DNA of 13,454 nucleotides from contig JAGQHH010000090.1 in assembly GCA_020431945.1 (NCBI GenBank), forward strand, positions 1 to 13,454. Direction: 5' to 3'. Within the stretch, counting starts at the first letter, position 1; each line of letters starts with the position of its first letter. The position numbers and the translations under genes are program-made. The stretch is from Cyanobacteria bacterium HKST-UBA02 (GTDB taxonomy: Bacteria; Cyanobacteriota; Vampirovibrionia; Obscuribacterales; Obscuribacteraceae). Of the stretch, positions 6,224 to 13,454 are shown piece by piece. The notes under the pieces are model-generated. The model saw nothing but the letters and a program-made list of their open reading frames with translations. It had not been told where the DNA came from and searched no databases.

Positions 6224-7711
6224 ATGAAACTCTCCACCGCCACAAGATATCTGTTTACAGTGACGGCAGTCGCTGCTTTTCTGCAGATTCTGACGGTTGT
6301 CCCCGCCAGCGGTGCGGGTCGCGAGGTACTGGTCTCCGATATCCAGTTCGAGCCCATCACGCCGACCAAGGCAGTAACCCTCAAAGACAGCGTCGGTATC
6401 GCGCTTCGCAACTATCCGACAATCCAGAGAAAATTCTTCAAGCTCAGGGCTGCCAAGGCCAATGTCACCCTGGCTCGAACCCAGTATCTTCCCAACCTCA
6501 ACTTCGATGTGCAGGAGTCAGGGGTCACTCCCAACCGGATCGCATCCGTTGTCATGAACAATGTCTCCGGATTCGATACCGTGCCGGTGGACTCAGGGCC
6601 GCCGGTGAGCAGCGCCACCCTCAAACCTCTTGTGAACAACCTCCAGGGCATGAACCTGAACTGGCTCGTGGTCGACTACGGATTGAGAAAAGCCAATGAC
6701 AAGTTCGCCCAGGCCGATGCGCGCACCGCCAGAGCCGACATACGACTGACCAAGCTCGATGTCGCCTTCGCTACCGCGGACGCTTATCTTCGCGCCGCCG
6801 CAGCCAAGCAAGTGATCGCAGCCAAGAAAGCCGCTCTGGAGCATATGGAAGCCGCCGAGCTTCGGGTCAAGACCCTGGTGGGAGAGGGACTGAGGCCCGG
6901 CGTCGATGCTGCCGATCTCGACTATGAAGTAGCCCGGGCGAAGATCGATCTGATCAAAGCCGAGAAAGATTTTCGACTTTCTCTAGTGGACCTGGCAGAG
7001 AAGATGGGCATCGCCTCCCGGGACATCGACATCATCTCGGACCCCCTGATCGCGCACCCCCTGGAGCTCAATACCGGTGGTCCCGTCGATCTGAGCTCTC
7101 ATCCTCTTGTCAGGATGAAGCGTGCCGAGATAGACCGCTGGCGCGCCAAGCAAATCGTTCTGGACAAAGCATACCGCCCTCACCTCTGGCTCAACTCATC
7201 CCTCTGGGGGCGGGGCAGCACCGACGGTGTCAACCCTATCCGACCGGTAGCCGGAGGTTTTCTTCCCCAGGTCTTCAACTACATGGTCGGCTTCTCTTAT
7301 AGCTTCCCGGTCATGGAATATTTCCCCCTCAAGGCGCAAAAGCGCATGGCGCACAGCAATGAGCTCGCCGCCCGGGCAGACTACAACCTGGCTATGCTCC
7401 TCCTGGAGAAAAAAGACGCCAGCAGCAGGATCATGCTCGAGCAGAACCGCAAGGTCGCCGAGCAGACGCCCAAACTGGTGGAAGCAGCGCGGGTGAAAGA
7501 GATCAAAGTTCTCAAGCGTTATAGCGTCGGACTGACCAATGTGGTGTCCCTGGCTGCCGCCGAGCAAACCCTGGCGGAAGCGGAGGTCGAGAACGCTATC
7601 GCCCAGGTTGGAGTATGGCGCTCGATTCTGGCTCTGGGCTATGCCCAGGGAGACCTCAATACTTTTTTCAAACTGGTTGATATCGCTGAAGGAAACAGGA
7701 GCGGGAACTGA
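6224..7711 (+). CDS. TolC-family outer-membrane efflux channel
   Basis: 495 aa, a usual size for the family. Residues 1-31 form a signal peptide (hydrophobic core at 9-27, cleavage probably after ASGA). There is no lipobox cysteine, so it is unlike the lipoprotein OprM type. Two OEP repeats are recognisable: the first opens with SVGIALRNYPTIQ (56-68) and a PNL turn (90-92), with LNWLVVDYGLRKA (145-157) leading back into a long helical segment; the second opens near SSHPLVRMKRAEI and includes the helix RVKEIKVLKRYSVGLTNVV near the end. The trimer would form the outer-membrane barrel and periplasmic tunnel for the RND pump encoded 6 bases downstream. It is the first gene of the operon. The ATG has no strong ribosome site, and translation may start with low efficiency. 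Confidence 0.92.
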   Translation: MKLSTATRYLFTVTAVAAFLQILTVVPASGAGREVLVSDIQFEPITPTKAVTLKDSVGIALRNYPTIQRKFFKLRAAKANVTLARTQYLPNLNFDVQESGVTPNRIASVVMNNVSGFDTVPVDSGPPVSSATLKPLVNNLQGMNLNWLVVDYGLRKANDKFAQADARTARADIRLTKLDVAFATADAYLRAAAAKQVIAAKKAALEHMEAAELRVKTLVGEGLRPGVDAADLDYEVARAKIDLIKAEKDFRLSLVDLAEKMGIASRDIDIISDPLIAHPLELNTGGPVDLSSHPLVRMKRAEIDRWRAKQIVLDKAYRPHLWLNSSLWGRGSTDGVNPIRPVAGGFLPQVFNYMVGFSYSFPVMEYFPLKAQKRMAHSNELAARADYNLAMLLLEKKDASSRIMLEQNRKVAEQTPKLVEAARVKEIKVLKRYSVGLTNVVSLAAAEQTLAEAEVENAIAQVGVWRSILALGYAQGDLNTFFKLVDIAEGNRSGN

Positions 7712-7717
7712 CAATCT

Positions 7718-10700
7718 ATGTGGATCGTAGCGGCAGCAATGAAAAGACCGATCACCGTGGTGGCGGCGGTCCTTTCTGTCGTCCTGGTGGCGGTCCTGGC
7801 CATCACTTCGATGAAACGAGACATCTTCCCTGATCTCAAGGTCCCGGCTATCTATGTAATCCAGGGCTATGGCGGCATGTCGCCGGAGCAGATGGAAGGC
7901 TATATCACTTCCACCTACGAGCTCTTCTTCCTCTACGTTCCGGGCATCGAGCATATCGAGTCGCGCTCGGTCCAGAACCTCACCCTGATCAAAGTCTTTT
8001 TCCAGCCCGGCACCGATATGGCAAGTGCCATGGCCGGTATTGTGGCCATGGCCAACCGCGCCACCAGCTTGATGCCCCACGGTACTTACAACCCCTTCGT
8101 CTTGCGTTTCGACGCCGGCAGTTTGCCTGTAGGACAGCTCGTCCTGAATTCGCGGACGAAGTCGGTGAAAGCCCTGGAAGATCTAGCTTACACCCGGATC
8201 AGACCCATGTTGGCCACGGTCCCGGGTGCCGAGGCGCCACCGCCATTCGGTGGCAACATCCGCTCCATCGTCATCAATGTGGACGCCGACAAATTGCGGC
8301 GCTACAACATCTCCGGAGACGAGATCATCAAAGCCCTGGAGACCGGCAACCGCGTCCTCCCGGCAGGTAACGTCCGTACCGGGGACTATATGCGCATCGC
8401 GCCGGTCAACTCGGATCTTCCCGATATCCACCAGCTCGATTATTTGCCGATTCGAACCGGCCACGGTCCCCAGATCTTCATCAAAGACATCGGCGAAGTC
8501 CAGGATTCCGCCGACATCCTCTGCGGCTATGCCATGTTCCAGGGGCACCGGACCGTTTATATCCCGGCGGTCAAAAGAGCCGATGCCTCTACGGTCTCGG
8601 TGGTGGACGCCCTGCGAGCCGCCCTGCCCCGGATGCAGGCTGTGCTTCCACCGGACGTGAAGATCAGCTACGAGTTCGACCAGTCCAAGTATGTCCGCGA
8701 AGCCATCGAGAACGTCTTCCATGAGGGTCTCCTGGGCACCCTGCTTCCCGGCCTGATGATCCTGCTCTTCCTGAGAGATATCCGGAGCACCCTCATCGTC
8801 GTCACCACTATTCCTCTCTCACTGCTCTCCGCCATAGTCGGTCTCTGGCTCTGCGGCCAGACCTTTAATATTCAGACCCTTTCAGGTCTGGCTCTTTCCA
8901 TCGGCATTCTCGTCGACGAGGCCACAGTCTGTATCGAGAACATCCACAGCCACCTGGCAGCAGGAGCCGCACTTGCCCGGGCGGTCTTCGACGCCTGCGT
9001 CGAGACCATGGTGCCCAGACTTCTGGCGATGTTGTCAGTGGTGGCGGTCTTCATTCCCTCCTTCTTCATGACCGGTATCACCCGGGAGCTGTTCATCCCG
9101 CTCTCGCTGGCGGTGGGCTTCGCCATGATCGCCTCCACCACCCTGGCATCTACCCTGGTGCCGATCATGGCGGTGTGGATCCTCAAGAAAGAGCACAAAG
9201 AGGCCGAGAGAGACTTCGTAGATGTGCTCAAAGAACAGCTCGGCGCTGCTCTGAAATTCCTCACACCCTTACGTGGACTGGTTGTATTCATCTATCTGGG
9301 CCTGGCCGTCTCGGCAGTCATCTTCCTCTACAACAATATCGGCAAAGAGCTTTTCCCCGATCCCGGCAGCAAACAGTTCCGTGTCCGAATAACCGCTCCC
9401 ACCGGCATGAGGGTAGAAGCCCTGGAGCAGAGAGTGCTGCGGACCATAGAAGAAGTGAAAGACGAAGTCGGCGCCGAGAACGTCGAGAAGACCCTGGGCT
9501 ATGCCGGACAGCAGCCGCCCATGTTCCCGATCAGCTCCGCCTTTCTCTGGACGAGCGGTCCTCACCAGGCTGTGCTGGACGTCCAGCTAAAAGACGACGC
9601 CAAAGTCGATATGTCGACTTTCAAAGACAAGCTCAGAGAACGACTCAAGAAAGCCATCCCGGATACGCTCTACTCTTTCGAGCCTGGCGATCTGGTGAGC
9701 CAGATCATGAACCTCGGCTCTCCGACTCCGATATCGGTGAATGTCACCGGTCACGATCTGGTGGCGGACAAGCTCTTTGCCGGCAAAGTCCTGAGCCAGC
9801 TCAAAGAGATCGAGAAGCTTCGCGATCTGCAATGGGGACAACCTCTCGACTATCCTGCCTGCAACATCAATATCGACCGGGAGCTGGCCGGACAGCTCGG
9901 GGTGACGCCCCTGGATGTCGGTATGTCCCTGCAGCCGGCTTATTTCTCCAGCCGTTTCGTCCACCTCAGTCTCTGGCGCGACAAGGACAGCGGCTTCTCC
10001 TACCAGGTCCAGGTGCAGGTCCCGCAAGACCAGATCCGCTCCAAAGAAGACATCGAGAAATTCCCCACCATGAAGAGCACCCGCTCGATTCAGATGGCGG
10101 AGTTTCAGACGGAGCTGGAGGATCCGGACATAAATCGATTTTATCCAGGCAACCACACCCGCCACCGACAGCACCCTCTCATCCAGGACGTGGCGAAAGT
10201 CGAGTATGGTGTCACCAATGGTGAGTTCGATCGCTACAACATGATGCGGATGGTGTCTCTGACAGCCAACCTCACAGGCAATGATCTCGGACGAGTCGGT
10301 GACGCCGTCAAAGAAGCAGTTCGATCGGCCGGGCGCCCGCCCGACGGCGTCTTCGTCGATGTAGCCGGACAGGTTCCTCTGCTCGAAGACACATTCTTCC
10401 ATCTGCTCACCGGACTACTTCTGGCGGTGGTGGTGATCACTCTCATGCTCCTTGCTTATTTCCAGGCAGCAAGAGTCGTGCTCATCGTCATGTCCACGAG
10501 CCCGGCGATCTTTCTCGGCGTGCTCACCATGCTCACTGTCACAGGCACCACCCTCAATGTCCAGTCCTTCATGGGCGCCATCATGTCCACCGGGGTCGGT
10601 ATCGCCAACGCCATTCTTCTGGTGGTCTTCGCCGAGCAGAGCCGCCGGGACGGCATGAGCGCCAGGGAAGCAGCCATCCACGGAGCCCAGAGCCGTATGC

Positions 10701-10915
10701 GCCCGATCCTGATGACCTCCATCGCCATGGTGGCGGGTATGGTGCCGATGGCGCTCTCGGGCGGTCAGAGCGCACCGCTCGGTCGAGCCGTCATCGGCGG
10801 TCTGACCATGTCAACACTTTCGGTTCTTACAATACTTCCTCTGGTGTATATGATCGTCCAGGCCAATGCACCGGTTCAGTTCAAATCGCTTCATCCGGAG
10901 GATCAGGGGCTCTAG
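7718..10915 (+). CDS. RND-family efflux pump, inner-membrane permease (AcrB/CusA-like)
   Basis: 1065 aa, full length for the resistance-nodulation-division family. TM1 lies at about 11-30, the first periplasmic porter region at about 35-335, TM2-TM6 at about 336-490, TM7 at about 520-540, the second periplasmic region at about 541-890, and TM8-TM12 at about 893-1048. Typical pieces are seen: KRDIFPDL near residue 33, KISYEFDQS at 315-323, and TM4 ILVDEATVCIENIH at 397-410. The TM4 pair is Asp400-Glu401, not Asp-Asp as in AcrB. TM10 reads STGVGIANAILLVVF (957-971), with no lysine at the site of AcrB Lys940. The pump should be proton driven through Asp400, but its relay is unlike classic HAE-1 pumps. 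Substrate cannot be told; drugs, lipids or other amphiphiles are possible. It lies 6 bases after the channel gene and 4 bases before the adaptor. Confidence 0.95.
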   Translation: MWIVAAAMKRPITVVAAVLSVVLVAVLAITSMKRDIFPDLKVPAIYVIQGYGGMSPEQMEGYITSTYELFFLYVPGIEHIESRSVQNLTLIKVFFQPGTDMASAMAGIVAMANRATSLMPHGTYNPFVLRFDAGSLPVGQLVLNSRTKSVKALEDLAYTRIRPMLATVPGAEAPPPFGGNIRSIVINVDADKLRRYNISGDEIIKALETGNRVLPAGNVRTGDYMRIAPVNSDLPDIHQLDYLPIRTGHGPQIFIKDIGEVQDSADILCGYAMFQGHRTVYIPAVKRADASTVSVVDALRAALPRMQAVLPPDVKISYEFDQSKYVREAIENVFHEGLLGTLLPGLMILLFLRDIRSTLIVVTTIPLSLLSAIVGLWLCGQTFNIQTLSGLALSIGILVDEATVCIENIHSHLAAGAALARAVFDACVETMVPRLLAMLSVVAVFIPSFFMTGITRELFIPLSLAVGFAMIASTTLASTLVPIMAVWILKKEHKEAERDFVDVLKEQLGAALKFLTPLRGLVVFIYLGLAVSAVIFLYNNIGKELFPDPGSKQFRVRITAPTGMRVEALEQRVLRTIEEVKDEVGAENVEKTLGYAGQQPPMFPISSAFLWTSGPHQAVLDVQLKDDAKVDMSTFKDKLRERLKKAIPDTLYSFEPGDLVSQIMNLGSPTPISVNVTGHDLVADKLFAGKVLSQLKEIEKLRDLQWGQPLDYPACNINIDRELAGQLGVTPLDVGMSLQPAYFSSRFVHLSLWRDKDSGFSYQVQVQVPQDQIRSKEDIEKFPTMKSTRSIQMAEFQTELEDPDINRFYPGNHTRHRQHPLIQDVAKVEYGVTNGEFDRYNMMRMVSLTANLTGNDLGRVGDAVKEAVRSAGRPPDGVFVDVAGQVPLLEDTFFHLLTGLLLAVVVITLMLLAYFQAARVVLIVMSTSPAIFLGVLTMLTVTGTTLNVQSFMGAIMSTGVGIANAILLVVFAEQSRRDGMSAREAAIHGAQSRMRPILMTSIAMVAGMVPMALSGGQSAPLGRAVIGGLTMSTLSVLTILPLVYMIVQANAPVQFKSLHPEDQGL

Positions 10916-10919
10916 GAAA

Positions 10920-12254
10920 ATGATGGAAAATCAACAGCCGGGAGAGACCGGCGCCGCAAAAGAAATATTCAGCAAACTCAACCTGATGTTCCTCGGGATT
11001 GTCGTCCTGGTGGCGGGAATTCTGTTCTATTTCCTGCTCGAGAAGCACAATCGCCCCCTGGTCACCAAAGAGAAAAGGCCGCAGGTTCTGGTTTCGGTTC
11101 CCATCGTGCCTGTGGTCAAAAGGACTCTTTTCAGGGAAGACCAGCTCCCGGGCGAGATAGATGCTTATCAGGACGTCCTCATTTATCCCAAGGTGCCCGG
11201 CTTCGTGCAATGGCTGGGTGTCGACCGGGGCTCGGTGGTCAAAGAAGGCGAGCTCATGGTCAAGATGTATGCGCCTGAATATCTGGCAAGACGCCAGCAT
11301 GCCACCGCCGACGTGGCGGTGGCCAGGGCCGAAGTGGCAGCGGAAGAGTCGAGGCTCGAAGATATGAAAGCCGAGCTCCAGAAGGCCAGGGCAACCCTGC
11401 TCGCCGATCAGTCCACCTACCAGCGTGTCTACACCGCCTCTCTGGTGCCGGGCGTGGTGGCGGACAACGATGTCGTGCAATGGGCCCAGACGGTGGAAGA
11501 AGATCGCCAGCGGATCAATGCCATCATGAAACGAGTGAACGCCAAAGACCACGAAGTATCCATGCGCCGCGAAGAAGTCGATGCCATGAGCAAAGCCTTC
11601 GAAGACTTCGCCGACTTCGCCTCTTATCTCGAGATTGTCGCTCCCTTCAACGGCTATGTGACCGAGAGGAAAATGCATGTGGGCAGTTTTGTCGGTCCCG
11701 ATGGAACCGGCGCTTATCCGCCCATCTGCCGCCTCAAGCAACTCGATCTCTTGCGGATCATCGCCCCGGTTCCGGAAGAGCTTGTGGCAGGAGTGCTCAT
11801 CGGCTCGAAAGTAGAATTCACCGTGAGCTCATTCCCGAGTCAACGCTTCACCGGTGAGGTAGCCAGAATTAGCAACAACCTGGACAAAGAGACCCGGACC
11901 ATGCCGGTGGAGCTCAACTATCTCAATCCCGATTTCAAGATCCTGCCCGGCATGTTCTGCAAGATCTACTGGCCGAGCAGGCGCAAGAAAGAGAGCCTCT
12001 TCGTGCCGGTCTCCTCGGTGGTCTCGACTCCCCTCGACACTTTCCTCTGCAAGGTGGAGGGGGACCGTATCGAATGGGTTAGCGTCAAAAAGGGCGAGCT
12101 CATGGAAGATATGGTCGAGGTCTTCGGCAATATCCACGAAGGAGACACCGTCGCCAAACAGGGAAGCGAAGAGCTTCAGAACCAGTCCCGGATCAAACCG
12201 GTGGGAAGCCCGCCGGCACCCAATGTCCGCAACGATCTCTCCGACACCAAGTGA
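10920..12254 (+). CDS. RND efflux periplasmic adaptor (HlyD/AcrA family)
   Basis: 444 aa from the ATG at 10920; a second ATG follows at 10923, with AGGA at 10914-10917. The frame stays open upstream to an ATG at 10866, but that start would bury 18 residues inside the pump gene and lacks support. Residues 22-40 are a membrane anchor (FLGIVVLVAGILFYFLL), so it is tethered by a helix, not a lipid. Then come the first half of the lipoyl/barrel-sandwich domain (YPKVPGFVQWLGVDRGSVVK, 89-108), a long alpha-helical hairpin (about 121-235, many Ala, Glu, Arg), the second lipoyl half (EIVAPFNGYVTERKMHVGSF), a beta-barrel (LLRIIAPVPEELV to VELNYLNP) and a membrane-proximal domain (SLFVPVSSVV). It would join the pump to the outer-membrane channel. 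The last 30 residues are polar and probably disordered. It ends the efflux operon. Confidence 0.92.
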   Translation: MMENQQPGETGAAKEIFSKLNLMFLGIVVLVAGILFYFLLEKHNRPLVTKEKRPQVLVSVPIVPVVKRTLFREDQLPGEIDAYQDVLIYPKVPGFVQWLGVDRGSVVKEGELMVKMYAPEYLARRQHATADVAVARAEVAAEESRLEDMKAELQKARATLLADQSTYQRVYTASLVPGVVADNDVVQWAQTVEEDRQRINAIMKRVNAKDHEVSMRREEVDAMSKAFEDFADFASYLEIVAPFNGYVTERKMHVGSFVGPDGTGAYPPICRLKQLDLLRIIAPVPEELVAGVLIGSKVEFTVSSFPSQRFTGEVARISNNLDKETRTMPVELNYLNPDFKILPGMFCKIYWPSRRKKESLFVPVSSVVSTPLDTFLCKVEGDRIEWVSVKKGELMEDMVEVFGNIHEGDTVAKQGSEELQNQSRIKPVGSPPAPNVRNDLSDTK

Positions 12255-12291
12255 ACACGGTAAAGCGATTCGGCCCACATTCCAAAGCAGA

Positions 12292-12300
12292 TGTTAGAAT
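12292..12300 (+). promoter_or_regulatory. Candidate extended -10 promoter for the two-component genes
   Basis: TGTTAGAAT at 12292-12300 fits an extended -10 element, placing the transcription start near 12307 and leaving a leader of about 23 bases before the ATG at 12330. No -35 is evident. It lies in the 75-bp gap after the adaptor, so the regulator may have its own transcript as well as read-through from the efflux operon. Confidence 0.4.
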
Positions 12301-12329
12301 GTAGACCCATTGTTGGCTGGTCTCGATCT

Positions 12330-13010
12330 ATGGCAAAGATCCTCATAGTAGAAGATGATGAAGCGCTGGGCTTTACATTGCAAGTAACTCTCAAAAAAGA
12401 GATGCACGTGGTAGAGCTGGTGCAGGATGGACGGGAAGCGCTGGAGCGGCTGAAGTTATATCCTTATGAGCTGATAATCCTGGACTGGAACTTGCCTTCC
12501 ATAAGCGGAATCGAAATAGCGAGAGCGTATCGAGATGCCAGGGGAAAGGCACCGATCTTGATGTTAACGGCGAATGTTCGGATACAAGACAAAGAATTAG
12601 GATTCGGAGTCGGAGCTGACGACTACCTTACAAAACCTTTCGACCGGCAAGAGGTTCTGATGAGAGTGAGGGCGTTGCTCAGAAGACCTCTTGAGATTCG
12701 AAGGCAGAATCTGACGATAAGAGGCATAGAGATCGATATAGAAGCCAAAAAGGCGTACAAGAATGGAGAGGCGCTCAGTCTCACACCAAAAGAGTACAGT
12801 GTCCTCGAGTTTCTCATGACCAGAGCGGGTCACTTCATCACTGTGACAGAATTGCACAATATTATCTGGAGTTCGGAATCGGACTCGACAGAGCTGGCCG
12901 TTCGACAGTGCATCACGAGATTACGGAAGAAGGTGGAGATAGAAGGAGCAGCATCCCTGATTTCGACCCAGAAAGGCATGGGATATATAATTGAGCCTGA
13001 TGATGTGTAA
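12330..13010 (+). CDS. OmpR/PhoB-family response regulator
   Basis: 226 aa. Residues 1-118 form a receiver domain starting MAKILIVEDDE: acidic pair Asp9/Asp10, phospho-acceptor Asp52 (ILDWNLP), Thr80 (LMLTA), Tyr99 and Lys102 (TKPF), so all catalytic positions are intact. Residues about 126-222 form a winged-helix DNA-binding domain (LTPKEYSVLEFLM, then ELAVRQCITRLRKKVE as the recognition helix, then GMGYII as the wing). The frame extends upstream to an ATG at 12291, but the extra 13 residues overlap the candidate promoter and receivers normally start as MAKILIVEDD, so 12330 is preferred; no good ribosome site is seen. The sensor kinase gene begins 38 bases later. Codon use looks less GC-rich than in the efflux genes. 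Possible targets include the efflux operon, by proximity only. Confidence 0.94.
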   Translation: MAKILIVEDDEALGFTLQVTLKKEMHVVELVQDGREALERLKLYPYELIILDWNLPSISGIEIARAYRDARGKAPILMLTANVRIQDKELGFGVGADDYLTKPFDRQEVLMRVRALLRRPLEIRRQNLTIRGIEIDIEAKKAYKNGEALSLTPKEYSVLEFLMTRAGHFITVTELHNIIWSSESDSTELAVRQCITRLRKKVEIEGAASLISTQKGMGYIIEPDDV

Positions 13011-13048
13011 CGTCCGGTCGGAAGGCATTCTCTTCAGGGTCAGGCATA

Positions 13049-13454
13049 TTGCAACTTAGACTATCAACCAAAGGCTATATCCTTATCGGTTTGCCGTTGA
13101 TATTCGAGTTGATTTTCGTCTCCATCTTGATCTTCACTCAAGCCCAGCTCGAGCGGGCGTATGCAAAAGAAATACACGCTCGAGCTATCGCTGATACCAT
13201 CAACACAGGTCTTGCTACCTTGTTGAAGTCGCTTGGATACCTCATCCTGGACAATGTCTCCCGAGAAGGTGCCCTGGAGAATCAATCTCAGAGCTATTTC
13301 CATGATCTGAACAAGGTCAGAGATCGATTGCTCGCGCTTGAAGCTGACAACGATACTGAAAGGAAGAATATAGAAGAGTTCGCCGATCTGGTAGATCGAC
13401 TCTTAGTCGAATTCGAGAGCGTGAGAAAAGCTGTCGGAAAGGATAAGAACCTGG
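13049..13454 (+). CDS. Sensor histidine kinase, N-terminal part (runs off right edge)
   Basis: An open frame of 135 codons runs to the window end. The best start is TTG at 13049 (protein starts LQLRLSTKGYILIG), with AGGG at 13036-13039 and AGG at 13042-13044 upstream; no in-frame ATG or GTG exists between the preceding stop at 13001 and this site. Residues 9-30 are a transmembrane helix (GYILIGLPLIFELIFVSILI). The rest seen so far is helical and charged, probably an extracytoplasmic or HAMP-preceding sensor segment of the CHASE3-like or four-helix type, with heptad-like spacing around DLNKVRDRLLALEADN. The catalytic HisKA and ATPase domains would lie beyond the edge, so the kinase identity rests on the membrane segment and on the location directly after a response regulator. 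Confidence 0.65.
   Translation, partial: MQLRLSTKGYILIGLPLIFELIFVSILIFTQAQLERAYAKEIHARAIADTINTGLATLLKSLGYLILDNVSREGALENQSQSYFHDLNKVRDRLLALEADNDTERKNIEEFADLVDRLLVEFESVRKAVGKDKNL

Noticed and set aside
7196..8080. Long minus-strand open frame (294 codons) across the channel-pump junction
   Set aside because: It lies antisense to two strongly supported genes and its His/Asp/Gly-rich translation resembles no protein; it is a shadow of GC-rich codon use.
9175..10224. Long plus-strand open frame (349 codons) inside the pump gene
   Set aside because: It overlaps the pump in another frame, its translation is rich in Arg, Ser, Pro and Gln as expected for a frame-shifted shadow, and it has no domain pattern.
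9587..10402. Minus-strand open frame of 271 codons
   Set aside because: It is antisense to the second periplasmic region of the pump, with no ribosome site and no recognisable motif.
10866..10919. Upstream extension of the adaptor to the ATG at 10866
   Set aside because: It would lie wholly inside the pump gene, adds a basic tail without family precedent that I know, and the AGGA at 10914-10917 favours 10920 or 10923.
10881..11741. Minus-strand open frame of 286 codons opposite the adaptor gene
   Set aside because: It mirrors the well-supported adaptor coding frame and shows no family motif.

Overview
The window looks like chromosomal DNA of a diderm (Gram-negative-type) bacterium with mid-to-high GC. 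It encodes an RND efflux pump with an outer-membrane channel, several exported proteins, an Hanks-type Ser/Thr kinase and a two-component system. The combination of a ferredoxin-metallo-beta-lactamase fusion of the kind found in cyanobacteria and plants, a Ser/Thr kinase with a sensor-like C-terminus, secreted TPR proteins and non-photosynthetic context suggests a Melainabacteria/Obscuribacterales-type member of the Cyanobacteriota. That placement is an inference from gene style only; Acidobacteria- or Planctomycetes-like hosts are not excluded. I see no tRNA, rRNA, CRISPR array, insertion sequence or phage gene.

Layout. Positions 1-184 (minus) hold the start of a Clp N-terminal-domain protein cut by the left edge. 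Its start region carries a 25-bp tandem duplication. The spacer 185-361 contains a perfect 11-bp hairpin and three 12-bp tandem repeats immediately before a strong Shine-Dalgarno site and an unrecognised 226-aa gene (362-1042, plus). A convergent metallo-hydrolase with an N-terminal [4Fe-4S] ferredoxin domain (1134-2132, minus) shares a 56-bp divergent promoter region with a membrane Ser/Thr kinase (2189-4003, plus). The predicted extracytoplasmic half of the kinase carries LRR-like repeats. Converging on the kinase, with stops one base apart, is a two-gene minus-strand operon: a secreted, highly charged protein with an internal duplication (5480-6091) translationally coupled to a secreted TPR protein (4005-5483).

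From 6224 the plus strand carries a complete tripartite efflux operon in the order outer-membrane factor, RND pump, periplasmic adaptor (6224-7711, 7718-10915, 10920-12254). The pump has a non-canonical proton-relay pattern (Asp-Glu in TM4, no lysine in TM10). After a 75-bp gap with a candidate extended -10 promoter comes an OmpR/PhoB-type response regulator (12330-13010), then the start of a membrane sensor histidine kinase (13049 to the right edge). The two-component genes look less GC-rich in codon use than the efflux operon. They may sense envelope stress or control the pump, but nothing in the sequence proves that link.

No stretch over 300 bases lacks a gene. The most unusual content is the kinase with an LRR-like outer domain facing a pair of exported proteins of unknown role, the altered RND relay, and the structured leader at 282-353.
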